From Eleusine coracana subsp. coracana (lineage: Eukaryota > Streptophyta > Magnoliopsida > Poales > Poaceae): DNA of 64,000 nt. Under the pieces are notes generated by a model, which searched no databases, was not told the DNA's origin, and was given only the letters and a program-made list of their open reading frames with translations. Position 1 is the stretch's first letter, and each line of letters opens with the position of its first letter. Both the position numbers and the translations under genes were made by a program. The stretch lies in the NCBI GenBank assembly GCA_032690845.1, contig CM064426.1, forward strand, positions 63,836,631 to 63,900,630. The letters run 5' to 3'. This document shows, one piece after another, positions 22,740-33,688 of the stretch.

Positions 22740-23182
22740 TTAGAGCTCATTCTAGAATTCCTCCAAAATGGAAAGAAACTTTCCTACCCTACAAAATTCC
22801 TATGGAGCAAAGGACACATATAGGTACAGTTTTAAACGGTTGCAGCTAATTGTTTAAAAGAAAAATCGACAACTGAAAGCACAATTCTACCACTACCAAC
22901 CCAATTTTATTATGATATATCCAGCTAGCTATCTAGCTACTCATGCCAAAAACATTCTGGATGCGGTTGTTTATTAAGTCGTTGGATTGTCCGACCTGTT
23001 TGTCTATCCGGCATGGAGTATGTTTTGACTCAAACCTCCTCAGTCATGTAAAAAAAATCATTCCTTTTTTATGTCCGTATTACTGCATTATTTCCTCAAT
23101 CATTGCACACCATGTGAGCATGTGTACACCGCATAAATAATATTAGTGTTGACTCAAAAATCTACAGCGTGACTTGGGAGTT

Positions 23183-23895
23183 CTACTTAGCTATAGTACA
23201 GACCCAAACTAAATCGAGGTATGCCAATCGATTTTCTCTGCAAACCGATAAGGAAAACAAACGTGACAGTAGTCGGTTTGTTGCTAGTTTTTGAATTCGA
23301 TGAACCTTGGAATACTCGTCTAGGAGAAAAGCTATACTACGTCGACATGTACGCAGTCTCAAAAGGTGCGTGTTGCACGTGCCAACAGATGTCATCCCAC
23401 ATCTCTTCTTTTTGGGTATCTGGGACTTTCCACCAATCTCACCATGTGATTTTGCATGAGTCCCTCATCACTTTGCCGTAACGGTTCTGTCATTTGGCAT
23501 TGATACCAGTGGGTTCAATCAGTGCTCCATCTATGGAGTCTAGTGACATAACCTTATAGCTGTCCTCTGCCTTATTCATGGAGCGTTCACCATGCTTGCA
23601 TTTGTGTGCCAACACTTGGGCAGGCACCTCTTCCGCTTGCTGCTCATTGGCCTCATCGGCTACCGACTGTGCTGCAAATAGCCGACGGGCACTTCATCAG
23701 GGGCCTAGGATATAAGAAATAGAATTTATCTGATAAAATGTAAGAGACATTTCTCCAACAATGAGAAAGAATATCTTCCACAGGATATCTCCTCTTAAAG
23801 CATGTAATCAAGGTCCGGGCTCCCCAATTGAGACTTCTTAGGTGATGCAGGATGTGGATCCTCTTGTTCTTCCCATAGTCCCCTTGATTGTTCAC
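23183..23895 (-). pseudogene. CACTA-associated Ptta/En/Spm-type fragment
   Basis: On the minus strand from about 23510 to 23370 one can read NRYGKVMRDSCKITW followed by DWWKVPDTQKEEMWDDI. This matches the N-R-x-G ... W-x-x-V-P-x-x-x-K-x-x-I layout of the plant transposase (Ptta/En/Spm) domain found beside CACTA TNP2 genes. Stops interrupt the segment. Upstream (about 23520-23670) is an acidic stretch with no motif. It is a short relic with no CACTA termini identified. DNA at 22743-23182 holds nothing I recognise. Confidence 0.5.
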
Positions 23896-24100
23896 TATCT
23901 GAAGCCATCCCCCTCTTGAGTGCGTCTTCTGGATTCTATGCTTCTAACACATTCCCTTCTTGCAAGGGTTTCTTGTCAACCATGATGGGAATGTTTTGAT
24001 ACCTTATATTTGATATGATGACTAGTTTAGAGAGAGACAAATAGTAGAATACATAAGTAGTACAGAGAGACAAGGAGAAGAATAGAAAAGTTAAAATTTG

Positions 24101-24612
24101 CTCTCAGTGCGGGTTGCCGAATCAATGGTCTTTGAACGCTCTAAGATCCTTGACATGTATGACAACATGTATCTAATATCCTAGGATATGGTGTTGCCAC
24201 ACTAGTCTCACTTAGACCGCTTTCATAATTGAGCATGAGCCGATCAACTATATGTAGCATCCATTCTTATTTTGTACAATTGACCATAATGATGATAAAT
24301 AGAGTATGATGGCAAAAAAAAATAGTAATTATGGCAATGAGTATATGAGGCAGCGAGCATCAAATTAGTAACTATGACAGCAAGTATATAGCTCTTAGTA
24401 TGGGTTGCTGAATCAATGGCCTTCCAACGCTCTATGATCCTTGACCTTTATGGCAACATGTATCTAACATCTTAGGATATGGTCCATGTTGTCATACTAG
24501 TCTCACTTACCCTACTTCCATCATTGGGTATGAGCCAATCTACTATATGTAGCATCCATTCTTATTTTGGATAACTGACCATAACGATGCAAAATAGAAT
24601 ATGATGGCAAAT
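24101..24612. repeat. Direct duplication, period 291 bp
   Basis: Copy 1 (24101-24316) and copy 2 (24392-24612) share blocks such as atatgtagcatccattcttatttt and aatcaatgg, each with scattered substitutions. They are separated by about 75 bp of A-rich sequence that itself repeats gcaatgagtatat/gcaagtatat. No coding frame runs through. DNA at 23900-24100 and 24613-25200 holds nothing recognisable apart from a repeated 'acatgcgatg' phrase near 24870-24945. Confidence 0.75.
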
Positions 24613-25228
24613 CATTGGATGTCGCTATTTAATCTATATTTTGTATCATGTTTGAATAGAACTCTATTTTGTATCACTATTTGTTGTTGAAATGTTCTTT
24701 ATTTTAGCAGACATTTAAATTATGTACGTATGCTCTTACAACATGTAACAAATAAAGCATAAAGTCACTATCAATTGATCACACATTTTTCTTATATAGC
24801 ACTAGCTTCTAAATCTTGTCACAAACAAGAGACGAGGTTAACTGTAAGACCACAAAAAATAGGGATAATAGCTCATATGCGATGCCATTCATCTCTATTC
24901 TCTGGGATACGACATCGTTGGATGGAATAGCTCACATGCGATGGCTGGAACGGCCCAAATAGCCACGGCCCGACACGGCTGTTTTAAGACCTTAAGTAGT
25001 TAACGATTGTGGATTATGTTTGAATGCGGGACCCGCCAGTCAAACATTGCTCTATGGAACCCACTACTTATCCACGTCAGGCCATAAGAGGCCTAGTCAG
25101 CCCTTCGCTCCCGTGCTTGTGCCCTACCCCCGACATTACCGTTGCCTCCTCCCTTCCCCTGTTCTTCCTTGCACACCTTCTTCTTCCTCTTCTCCAGCAA
25201 TGGTCCGTGGTGGTGGCGGCGGCGAGCG

Positions 25229-25749
25229 ATGTCCAGCTCCTCTTATGGCTCCCAGAAGGCATGGCCATGTTATGGAGAAGTCCCTTTGACTACATGCTTG
25301 ACTGCCCTCGCCCAGATCCACTGAAGCACTTGACATGTGTGCGCTATGGGCAATGCCGGTTAGGAATTTATGAAATGCGAGAGCATGCCATGTAAGGGGA
25401 AGGATGGGAAGGTAGGGTTTGTGTTGATTTGGCGTGATTTGGAATTTGTAGTTTGGATTTGGGAATTAGGGTTTGCATTCCTTTTTTCAGGTTTTGGAGC
25501 CCTCCCGTCATTTTGAGTGGATGGATACGTACATTTGGGATCGAGGGCTTGTAGTTGAAGTGCTTCCCCCTATTGAACCAATCGAGACTCACATGTCTTC
25601 TGCTGTGGAGGAGGAGATCTCAAACATAGCCCACGATTTTTTGGTGAATGGAAGTTCCAAAAACTAAACAAGCACTTGAGCCAGATTGTGGAATTGAAAA
25701 AGCAGTCAAACATGATGGCCGGAGCATTTTACATTTGTATCATTGCCGT
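25229..25749 (+). pseudogene. GRF-type zinc-finger gene, degenerate 5' portion, split by Athila
   Basis: The best start is ATG at 25229 (MSSSSYGSQKA, a typical serine-rich opening). About 60 bases later the frame must shift to read LDCPRPDPLKHLTC. A GT-AG intron is likely at 25392-25490 (donor gtaagggg, acceptor ttttttcag). The next exon carries RHFEWMDTYIWDRGL, the GRF signature H/F-F-E-W, then ELKKQSNMM and a hydrophobic C-terminal helix that is cut at 25749 by the Athila LTR. The reading phase does not match across the intron, a second sign of decay. GRF proteins are abundant in grasses and many lie in repeats; the function of this one is unknown. Confidence 0.5.
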
Positions 25750-26866
25750 TGCTGGTGGTTTCTAGATGCCTATTTTATCTACCAAAAAGGGATGTTCTGC
25801 GTCTTAATTTGGTGGTTTGGACTAACAATTAACCCCATATTTGCATATATTTGTAGTTCTTCTATTTTGGATGTGATAGCAGGAAACAGGTGTAAAACAG
25901 AGCAATTACGGATAAAGAACTAAAGAGTAACGAAGATGGGTCAGATGCGGAGCCGCGCCGACCGGTGTGGGCCTGCGCCGATCGGCGCGGAAAGAAAAGA
26001 TGACAAAAATATGACCCAGTTCGAGAAAGACGAAGGCCCAGCCCAGTATGAGTTAGAGTCCGTGGAAGTTGACCTAATCACGTTGAGTATAAAAGAAAGA
26101 TAATTATCAAGAGCCAAGGGGGACGGCAATTGCGAGAATCAATTATTAGAACTAGGGTTCCAGGATGTTGACGGCAATCGTGAGAATCAATTATCAGAAC
26201 TAGGATTCCAGGATATTGGTGGCGAAGGTTGGTCAACACCGATAAGACCCACCAGAAGGGAGGTCGCGCCGATCGGCTCGTGCGTATTCTAGCGCTATTT
26301 CTCATCCCTCTGCTATTTCTAGCAGAAGGATGAGTGAGTAGTCTCATATTCTCTTCTCTGGTGCGGGGATCTGGTCATGTAACTCTCATACTTATTGATA
26401 CTCTCTCGATGAATTTAATCTATGTGATGAACTTAATTGCACATCTATCTATCCTTTTCATTAGTGTATTGGCCAGTACACTTTTGTCCATTACATAGTG
26501 CAAGAAACCAGTGGGGAGCTAATAGCCTCTATAGTGACAACCAGGGTGAACGAAACCACCATATCTTGTAGAATATTAGAGTCATCACTCGAGTTGATAA
26601 GAATAAGGTTGCATGCTAGTGAACCAATCCTAAGGAGAGAATCCTTCATTATCCTATTACCTCTTCAATAGCATTCACCCTCCACTCTCTCACCGTCATC
26701 ATTCACACCAATCAACCCATTGCAATTTTTTAGTAACCATTTAATAGTAATTGTTCTACTCATTCCTTGTGGATTCGATAACCTTGGAATACTCTGAGGG
26801 AAAAAGAGCTATAACTGTACACCATCCTCTTGCGATATATAACTGGGTGCCTAATTACGACCAACA
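25750..26866 (+). repeat. 5' LTR of the full-length Athila element
   Basis: It begins TGCTGGTGGTTTCTAG, with TGC where the 3' LTR has TGT, and ends ATTACGACCAACA. A TATA box (GAGTATAAAAG) is at 26088-26095. Palindrome-family motifs lie at about 25962-25998 and 26268-26282. Confidence 0.92.
26088..26095 (+). promoter_or_regulatory. TATA box of the Athila LTR
   Basis: GAGTATAAAAG. The two minus-strand Athila LTRs keep equivalent boxes (near 10700 and 15525). The 3' LTR of this same element reads GAGTGAAAGG at the matching position (about 35348), so the box has been lost there. Confidence 0.6.
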
Positions 26867-26877
26867 AGCCCTTTTTC

Positions 26878-26895
26878 TGGCACCGTTGCCGGGGA
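26878..26895 (+). other. Primer-binding site (tRNA-Asp type)
   Basis: TGGCACCGTTGCCGGGGA lies 11 bases after the LTR. It differs at one position from TGGCGCCGTTGCCGGGGA, the tRNA-Asp 3'-end complement used by Athila elements, and supports the lineage call. Confidence 0.85.
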
Positions 26896-26988
26896 ACAAG
26901 CCAGTTATTTACTATTAATATTTTACTAATGTCTAATCCTCTATTTTCTAGTTGTTTTTGTTTTTTGTGTTTTGTGTGAATTTTTAGG

Positions 26989-28038
26989 ATGAGTATGATA
27001 GGACCTTCTCTGATGCTCAGGGAGCTTTCTCTACCATCTCCAGACGTGCTGGTGCCTCGATCCTCAGATGAGAAGGCCACGACCTCCTCGTTTGTGTTGA
27101 ACCCCATTATCATTAGCATGGCTGAAGCAAACAAGTTCTTGGAAGCGAAAGAGGAGAACCCATATACTCACTTGCAAGATTTGGAGGCACTTTGCCAAAC
27201 ATTCCATCATAAAGGAGTGCCTCAGGATCTTTACAGGTGGCTGCTTTTCCCATTCTCTTTGGGAGGAAAATCCAAAGAGTGACACACGACAGCATCTCGA
27301 GAAGCAAAAGGTACGTGGAGTGAGTTAGTTGGAAATTTTTGTCTCCACTATTTTCCTTTGCCAAAAGTGCAGAAGTTGAGAAGAGAGGTGGTGAACTTCT
27401 TACAAAAAGATGGAGAATCTCTCGCGGAAGCCTGGAAGCGTTTTCAAACATTGTTGAAACAAGGACCTGACCTCGGCATTGATGAGAATATGTGCGCTCA
27501 AACTTTCTACATGGCCATAAACAAGGCATCGAGGATGCATTTGGATGGATCGGCCAGAGGAAGTTTTCTAAGATTGACAGCCAAGGCAGTGATCGAATTG
27601 TTAGTTAAAATTGCCAAGAATGAACCTTTGCACAAGCATTGGGAAGAATATCTAGAACCAAATCGGCAATGCCCAGAAGTTATGCTGAAGGAAGAGTCGC
27701 CGGCTGAACAGATCTTGATGTCTGAGAGTAGAGCAATGATTACTTCAGAGCATAAATTTGAAGAAATAGAGCCTGTCAGACCCGTAGCTGTGGATCTGAC
27801 GTGTGCGCCAATCGGTGCAGTCGCGACGACAGGAGAATCAATCACCCAGAAGACTCCATCAAGTTGCAAGGAATATACCAAGATAGAAGCTGTGATTCTG
27901 AACAACCACCTGAAGGAATTTGAAGGCAACTTTGCTAAACCCAAGGGGGATAGAACATTGGCGAATGCTAAACCACTTGACGAATTTGAGCCGATGGACT
28001 GGATTCCTATTGATTTTCACACGAGTTGCTCAATATGA
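26989..28038 (+). pseudogene. gag: Athila gag, one in-frame stop
   Basis: One frame from the ATG at 26989 to a stop at 28036-28038, about 350 codons, is interrupted only by TGA at 27280-27282, where the family has a tryptophan (SKEW). The capsid reads DLEALCQTFHHKGVPQDL then LFPFSLGGKSKE (about 27180-27280), TASREAKGTWSELVGNFC (about 27290), FLQKDGESLAEAWKRFQTLL (about 27400) and DENMCAQTFY (about 27480). No zinc knuckle is visible, which is usual for Athila gag. A palindrome-family motif occurs at about 27805, read in a different frame (CAPIGA). Confidence 0.85.
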
Positions 28039-28341
28039 GAAGATCCTTCAGTCCGCAAGACGCCTCCAAAGCCGGAATTGAGTATAATTTCCCAAGTAAT
28101 CGCCTCAAGTCAGAAATTTTTTATCAAGAGATTATTGGGAGAGTTTTAGGGAAGCTTTACAAGGATGGTATATAGCTTGATGGAACAGAGGTGAAACAAG
28201 CGAAGAGATTACTGGACAGTTGCATTGAGCCATCTCCCTATGAAGGATTATGTGGTGTGTATGTTGTAGGTCTCACTGAAGAGGAAGAAGAAGAACCGTG
28301 CATACCATGTGAAATATCGGGGAAGAAATTTCTGAAAAGCC
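28039..28341 (+). other. Athila gag-protease linker, degenerate
   Basis: Coding homology probably continues here (PYEGLCGVYVVGL-like reading near 28220-28270, EEEEEPCIPCE near 28280), but stops in all frames prevent one ORF. This is expected linker between gag and protease. Confidence 0.5.
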
Positions 28342-28890
28342 TTGTGTGACTTTGGTTCCTGTGTCAGCTTGATGACTTACGATGCATTCATGAGCATGCC
28401 TTATGGAACTCAACAACGGCTGATGGGGATTGAACTTGAGCTCATCATGGTGGATGGAGGGAAGACCAAGCCACTAGGAGTGATCAGGAATATTGAAATT
28501 GAAATCAGCTCGAAAACAATACCAGTAGATTTATTTGTTCTAGACAATAAAGAAACTAGGGTTGAAGATATCATTCTGGGAAGGCCATTCTTCAGATTAG
28601 TACAAGCTGTTCTGGATGCTAGGAAAGGTCAAATTACGCTACACATAGGAGAGGAAGAAGTGCAATTCCAATTTAACGATCCATCTCATCAAGACCCTTC
28701 TTACTGTCAGGAATTCTACCCAGAGGAAGACGAGAATATAGGGATGGATATGGGAGACCCACTAGACCACATCCTGCGCAGAACTGACAAGTATAGTGCC
28801 AGTGCCGATCGACGTGACACTTGCACCGATCGGCTCAACCAGGAAATTTCCGCCGATCGGCTCGACGCTTGCACCGATCGGCTCAACCAG
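28342..28890 (+). pseudogene. Athila aspartic protease
   Basis: The open frame starts within the active site: CDFGSCVSLMTYDAF, where relatives have LCDLGASV. The catalytic aspartate is present. The family blocks ELIMVDGGKTKPLGV (about 28430-28480), IPVDLFVLDNKET (about 28520-28555) and DIILGRPFF (about 28570-28600) follow in order. At 28798-28893 the frame contains two copies of a 48-bp unit encoding ADRxDxC-TDRLNQExx, part of the palindrome family, between protease and RT. The 5' junction to gag is frameshifted. Confidence 0.82.
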
Positions 28891-30646
28891 GAAAATCCTG
28901 ATTTTGAACCTCTCGGGGAGCTGGATCCAGATGAAGCGTCAGAAGTGGAACAGAAGGAACTTTCGATGGAGCTACGCTATGAATATCTAGCGAAGAATAG
29001 AATGTATCCAGTTATTGTGAACAACGCCCTAACGAAAGAAGAAACAAAGAAGCTTCTTGCTATGCTCAAAAGATATAAGAAAGCCATTGGTTACACATTG
29101 GATGACATCAAGGGAATCAACCCCGCATTTTACACCCACAAGATTAACTTGGAGGAGAATGCTAAACCAGTGGTTGAAGGGATGTGAAGGTTGAAGGAAT
29201 CAATGAAGCCAGTGGTTAAAAAAGAGATTTTGAAGCTGCTTAATGCAGGTGTGATCTACCCTGTTGCTGATAGTGAATGGGTTAGTCCATTACGTTGTGT
29301 GCCCAAGAAAGGAGGGTTGACAATGGTGTCTAATAAGAACAATGAGTTGATCCCTCGAAGGACTATAACTGGATGGAGAATGTGCATAGATTATAGAAGT
29401 TTGAACAAGGTGACAAAGAAAGATCACTATCCTCTTCCGTTCATTGATGAGATGCTTGAAAGGTTAGCAAAGAATTCATACTTTTGTTATTTGATGGATA
29501 TAGTGGTTTCTTTCAAATACCAATAAGATTAGAAGATCAGAGAAAACTACTTTTACTTGCCCTTTTGGGACATATGGATATAGTAGGATGCCATTTGGTC
29601 TTTGCAACGCGCCCGCCACATTTGAAAGATGCATGAATGCAATATTCGCTGAATTCATAGAAGAGATTATGGAGGTATTTATGGATGACTTCTCCATGCA
29701 TGGTACTAATTTTGATAGTTGTTTGGAGAATTTGGAGAAGGTTTTTAAAAGGTGTGTTGAATGCGACTTAGTTCTTAATTGGGAGAAGTGTCACTTCATG
29801 GTGACAGAAGGGATATTACTTGGTCATGTCATATCTAATAGAGGGATAGAGGTTGATAAAGCAAAGGTATCTACAGTTGAGAAATTACCTCCCCCTACTG
29901 ATCTTACAACTTTGAGGAGTTTTCTTGGACATGCCAACTTCTATTGCAGATTTGTTAAGAATTATTCGAAGATTGCTAAGCCCCTGACAGAACTGTTGAA
30001 GCAAGATACAGAATTTGTCATGAACGATGAAAGATTCTTTGCCTTCAGAAGATTAAAGGAAGCTCTATGCTTTGCACCCATTATGCAGCCACCTGATTGG
30101 AGTTTACCTTTTGAAATTATGTGTGATGCAAGTGACTATGCAGTTGGAGCTGTTCTTGGACAACGGAAGGAAGGTAAAGTGCATGCTATTTATTATGCTA
30201 GAAAAACTTTGAATTAGGCGCAGATCAATTATACAACAACTGAGAAAGTGATGTTAGCTGATATATTTGCTTTTGAGAAGTTTAGATCCTATATTCTAAA
30301 TTCGAAGGTGATTGTATATACTGATCATGCTGCTATAAGATACTTGGTTTCAAAGAAGGAGTCTAAGCCTCGGTTAACGCAATGGGTATTGATGCTGCAA
30401 GAATTTGATTTAGAGATAAGAGATAAGAAAGGAGTAGAAAATTCTATAGCAGATCATTTATCTCGTCTTGAATCATCATCAAGTGAGCCAATAAGAGATG
30501 AAATGCAACAAGAGCAGTTGTTTGCCGCATTTGGTTGTAGAGAGAATTGGATGATGGATATTATCAAAGGTTTCAAGGGACAAACTGATATGATGAGCAA
30601 GAACACGAGGAAAAGAGATAAGAGTGAAATGAGAAAATTTATATAG
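28891..30646 (+). pseudogene. Athila reverse transcriptase and RNase H
   Basis: The N-terminal block ends INLEENAKPVVEGM at an in-frame TGA (29185-29187; CGA expected), then RT resumes: EILKLLNAGVIYPVADSEWV, GWRMCIDYRSLNKVTKKDHY (about 29370). Two single-base losses near 29490 and 29545 scramble the GYSGFFQI block. The frame from 29588 carries MPFGLCNAPATFERC and the catalytic FMDDFSMHG (about 29678-29705). RNase H has CDASDYAVGAVLG (first Asp) and VYTDHAAI, but its conserved EKELLA reads EKVMLA, so the catalytic glutamate is lost. A TAG lies at 30216-30218. Confidence 0.88.
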
Positions 30647-31817
30647 ACTGACCCATACTTGTATAGGTATTACGAGGATGGAGCAGTACGGAGATGTGTA
30701 CCCAGAGAAGAAAGAGCGAGCATTTTAGCAAAGTGTCATTCTTCGGATTATGGGGGACATTATGGCTACTTCAGAACACAGACAAAGGTATGGACGAGTG
30801 GATTCTATTGGCCTACTATGTGCAAAAAGGTATGTTGTAACATGTGCTCAATGCCAACGAAAAGGGAATGTTAACAATAGTAATGCAATGCCTCTTAATT
30901 ACAATCTTCAAGTCAATATCTTTGATGTTTGGGGTATGGATTTTATGGGACCCTTTATGAATTCTCATAGTTTCGAGTACATATTGGTTGTCGTTGATTA
31001 TATCTCCAAGTTGGTCGAAGCAATGGCATGCAAGGCCAATACTATAAGAGAATCAAGGAGTATACTTCAAGAGCATATATTTCCTAGGTATGGAGTACCA
31101 AGGATAATAATTACAGATGGAGGATCCCATTTTACAGGAGGAGAATTTACTAGGTTTTTAACTAAATCTGGAGTTGAGCATATAATTGGAACAACCTAAC
31201 ATCCCTAGACAAATGGACAAGCAGAAACGTCAAATAAGCAATTAAAGGGAATTTTATAGAAGATTGTTACAAAGGAAGGAAAAGATTGGGCCACGAAGCT
31301 TAATGAAGCGTTATGGGCATATAGGACAGCATTCAAGACACCAATTGGTATGACACCATATCAATTTGTCTATGGGAAATCATGTCACCTACCGGTGGAA
31401 TTGGAACATAAGGCTTATTGGGCTATAAAGGAAATGAATTTGGATCTTGATGCCGCCGGCGTAAAAAGAAAGATACAAATAAGCGAATTGGAAGAGATGC
31501 AATTGCGTGCATATGAAAATGCGGCCATATACAAAGAGAAGACAAAGAAGTGGTACAATAAGAAGCTTTTGAAGAAGGAATTCAAGGAAGGAGATCGGGT
31601 GCTTCTATTTAATTCGCGATTCAGATTATTTGGTAAAGGCAAACTGCAAAGCAAATGGGAGGGACCTTATCTTGTGAATATGGTGTTACCTTCGGGAGCT
31701 GTAATCATAATGGATGGCAAGAGAAACAAGTACACGGTGAATGGACAACGTCTAAAGGTATATCTAGAACCCGACACATTTGAATTAAAATCTTTTGATG
31801 TTTATTTCACTGCTTAG
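30647..31817 (+). pseudogene. Athila integrase
   Basis: The HHCC module spans 30700-30870 (KCHSSDYGGHYGYF, then CAQCQRKGNVN after a frameshift near 30800). The core has WGMDFMGPF, IITDGGSHF and GQAET, so the three D,D-35-E acidic residues all appear present. Stops lie at 31197-31199, about 31206 and 31258. The C-terminal frame 31350-31817 (CHLPVELEHKAYWA, GDRVLLFNSRFRLFG, NGQRLKVYLEPD) is open. Confidence 0.87.
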
Positions 31818-32117
31818 TGCCTCGTGTGGTCGAGCTTAACAATGTAAAACAAAAGCTCTGTATGTATTTTGATTTCCATAATTTTTCTGTTTCTAGTTTG
31901 GTAATTTAGTGTACCACGCCGATCGGTGCAGGGGAGTCTCTCTGGTTTTCGAGTCGGTTTTGGACAATGCCTTTTTAAGACTCGCTAAATTCCATGAATA
32001 AGAAATAGAGTCCTAGTCCAGTTGGAAATCAAGGGATATAAATATGAGAGGACAACAAACCCACGGATCAACTCGCATTACATCGTCACCAGAACAAAAA
32101 CCCTAAGAGCAGAAGCG

Positions 32118-33688
32118 ATGGAAAGCGGCGCATCGGGCAACAACCAAGGCGGCGCTGATCGGCATGACGCTTGCGTCGATCGGCGTGACTCTTGCGCCGA
32201 TCGGCTCGGTGACGGATTTCCGCAGCCCTCTGCAAATTGGTCCTGGGAAGAAGTCAATGACGTGCTGACGCCAACACCAGATGATCCTCTCGTCTGGTCA
32301 AACCTATGGAAGAAATTCATGAAGAAAAGCAAAGCTGATGCGAGGAACGCTGACAAGGTGAAGATGGACAATGAACTTCGGTAGATAATGAAGAGAGTAT
32401 TGGTGCGCAAACAAAAATCTGTAGCACCGATTAAAAGTGAAGCTGTTTCTCAAAGGTATACTATGGAAAGTCTTCTTGATCTTGCTAAGCCCTTGTCGTA
32501 TGAGGATTTCCTATTTTTCGTAAGATCATTGACTAAGCAAGAGAAGGAAGAGCTAGATGAGGAGAGCTCTCTCATAATCCATAGGTGCCGACTTTATAGT
32601 GGACATGACATTGCCGCCAGGTATGAACTCAAGCTGCGAGAGGAAGCCGAAGAAGCCATATATGAGCAGGATGCAGAAAAGAATCTTCAAGCTAAATGGG
32701 ATGAATCCTTTCTCAGGGTTCTTACCGATTGGGAAAGTTTTCAAGAAAATAAGATTCATAGGAACAGTTGTATTGAGGGTTGCAAGTGCTTCTTTTGTGC
32801 TAAAGATCTTCAACGCAATGTTGAACTCCAATTGATGGAAGATCCAACTTTCATACCTAGAGATTTATTATATGATGATGGCTATCGCGCAGTTCCAGGA
32901 GGGATGACGCCTAAGGAGATTAACAATGAGATTTTACAAAGGCAGCAGAATAAGGCAATCCGTGAGCGTAATCTAGAGCAGTTAGCTGAGTATATGAAGG
33001 AAGATGCCAGCTGCACCGATCGGCGTGACACTGGAGCCGATCGGCGCGACCTGAAGATGGTTGAATTTATTGATCTGATGGCTCTGCCAAGTGAAGACGA
33101 AGAGCCTGCTGCAAATAAGTGTAAGACTACACCAGAGGTTTGCAGATCCGCTAGACTATTGGGTAAGCCAATTCAAAAGTATTCTGAATGGGATAGCGAC
33201 TTTGATCCATCATACTATTTGGAAACTTTGGAGAGTGGTAATCCTAGTGTGCCTGGAGATTTTAGTGATGATTTTGATATGCGAGAAGCTTTGGTAGTCC
33301 TAAGTTTGAAAATTGGGGAACACTTGCAGAAAGCAGTAATGACATGGCAGCAGGAACTTCAACGAGAGTTAATGGTAATGCAGTGGGAGGTGGAGAAAGT
33401 AGCAATGGTGGAAGAACACCATTGCGTCGATTGGCTCAAAGGAGTTTGAACAGTGCCTCCCCTTACAGCGTTGAAAATCATAACCTGCAACCACCTGCTT
33501 GCTGTCCTGTCTATCGAAGAAACATTAAGCACCTGTATCTAGACAGAGATCGTGCTTACAGGCATCAAAGGGATTTGGATCGCAGAATCCTAGATACAAT
33601 TAAGACGAACGAAGCGGACTACACTTTTCTCATAAGGAATATAAGACGAATTTTCCGAGTCTTGAATAGGCATGGTCTGCATGATTAA
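32118..33688 (+). pseudogene. Athila third ORF downstream of integrase
   Basis: I recognise no characterised domain. ATG at 32118 (MESGASGNNQGG) leads into three ADRxDxx heptads (about 32152-32212) and WSWEEVNDVLTPTPDDP. One in-frame TAG (32382-32384) interrupts before LDLAKPLSYEDFLFF. A charged helical stretch, the cysteine cluster CIEGCKCFFC (about 32770-32800), two more heptads (about 33013-33050), KPIQKYSEWDSDFD (about 33160-33205) and, after a one-base loss near 33275-33285, PACCPVY near 33494-33512 follow. The second cluster has tyrosine where the minus-strand copy has cysteine. Length is about 520 codons. With no signal peptide or transmembrane segment visible, it is not recognisably env; nucleic-acid or protein binding through the cysteine knots is only a guess. 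Confidence 0.72.

Noticed and set aside
22305..22810. A possible larger MITE around the Tourist element (ttctttggaacacaagattttcc and the aaattcctatggagcaaagg region)
   Set aside because: The outer arms do not pair convincingly and no target duplication was found.
25024..25395. A 123-codon frame that could be a small secreted protein
   Set aside because: Its second half is better explained as the GRF zinc-finger exon read after a frameshift, and its first half has no start context or homolog that I recognise.
32118..33688. Calling the Athila third ORF an envelope gene
   Set aside because: No signal peptide, transmembrane helix or fusion-type segment is visible; position alone is not enough.
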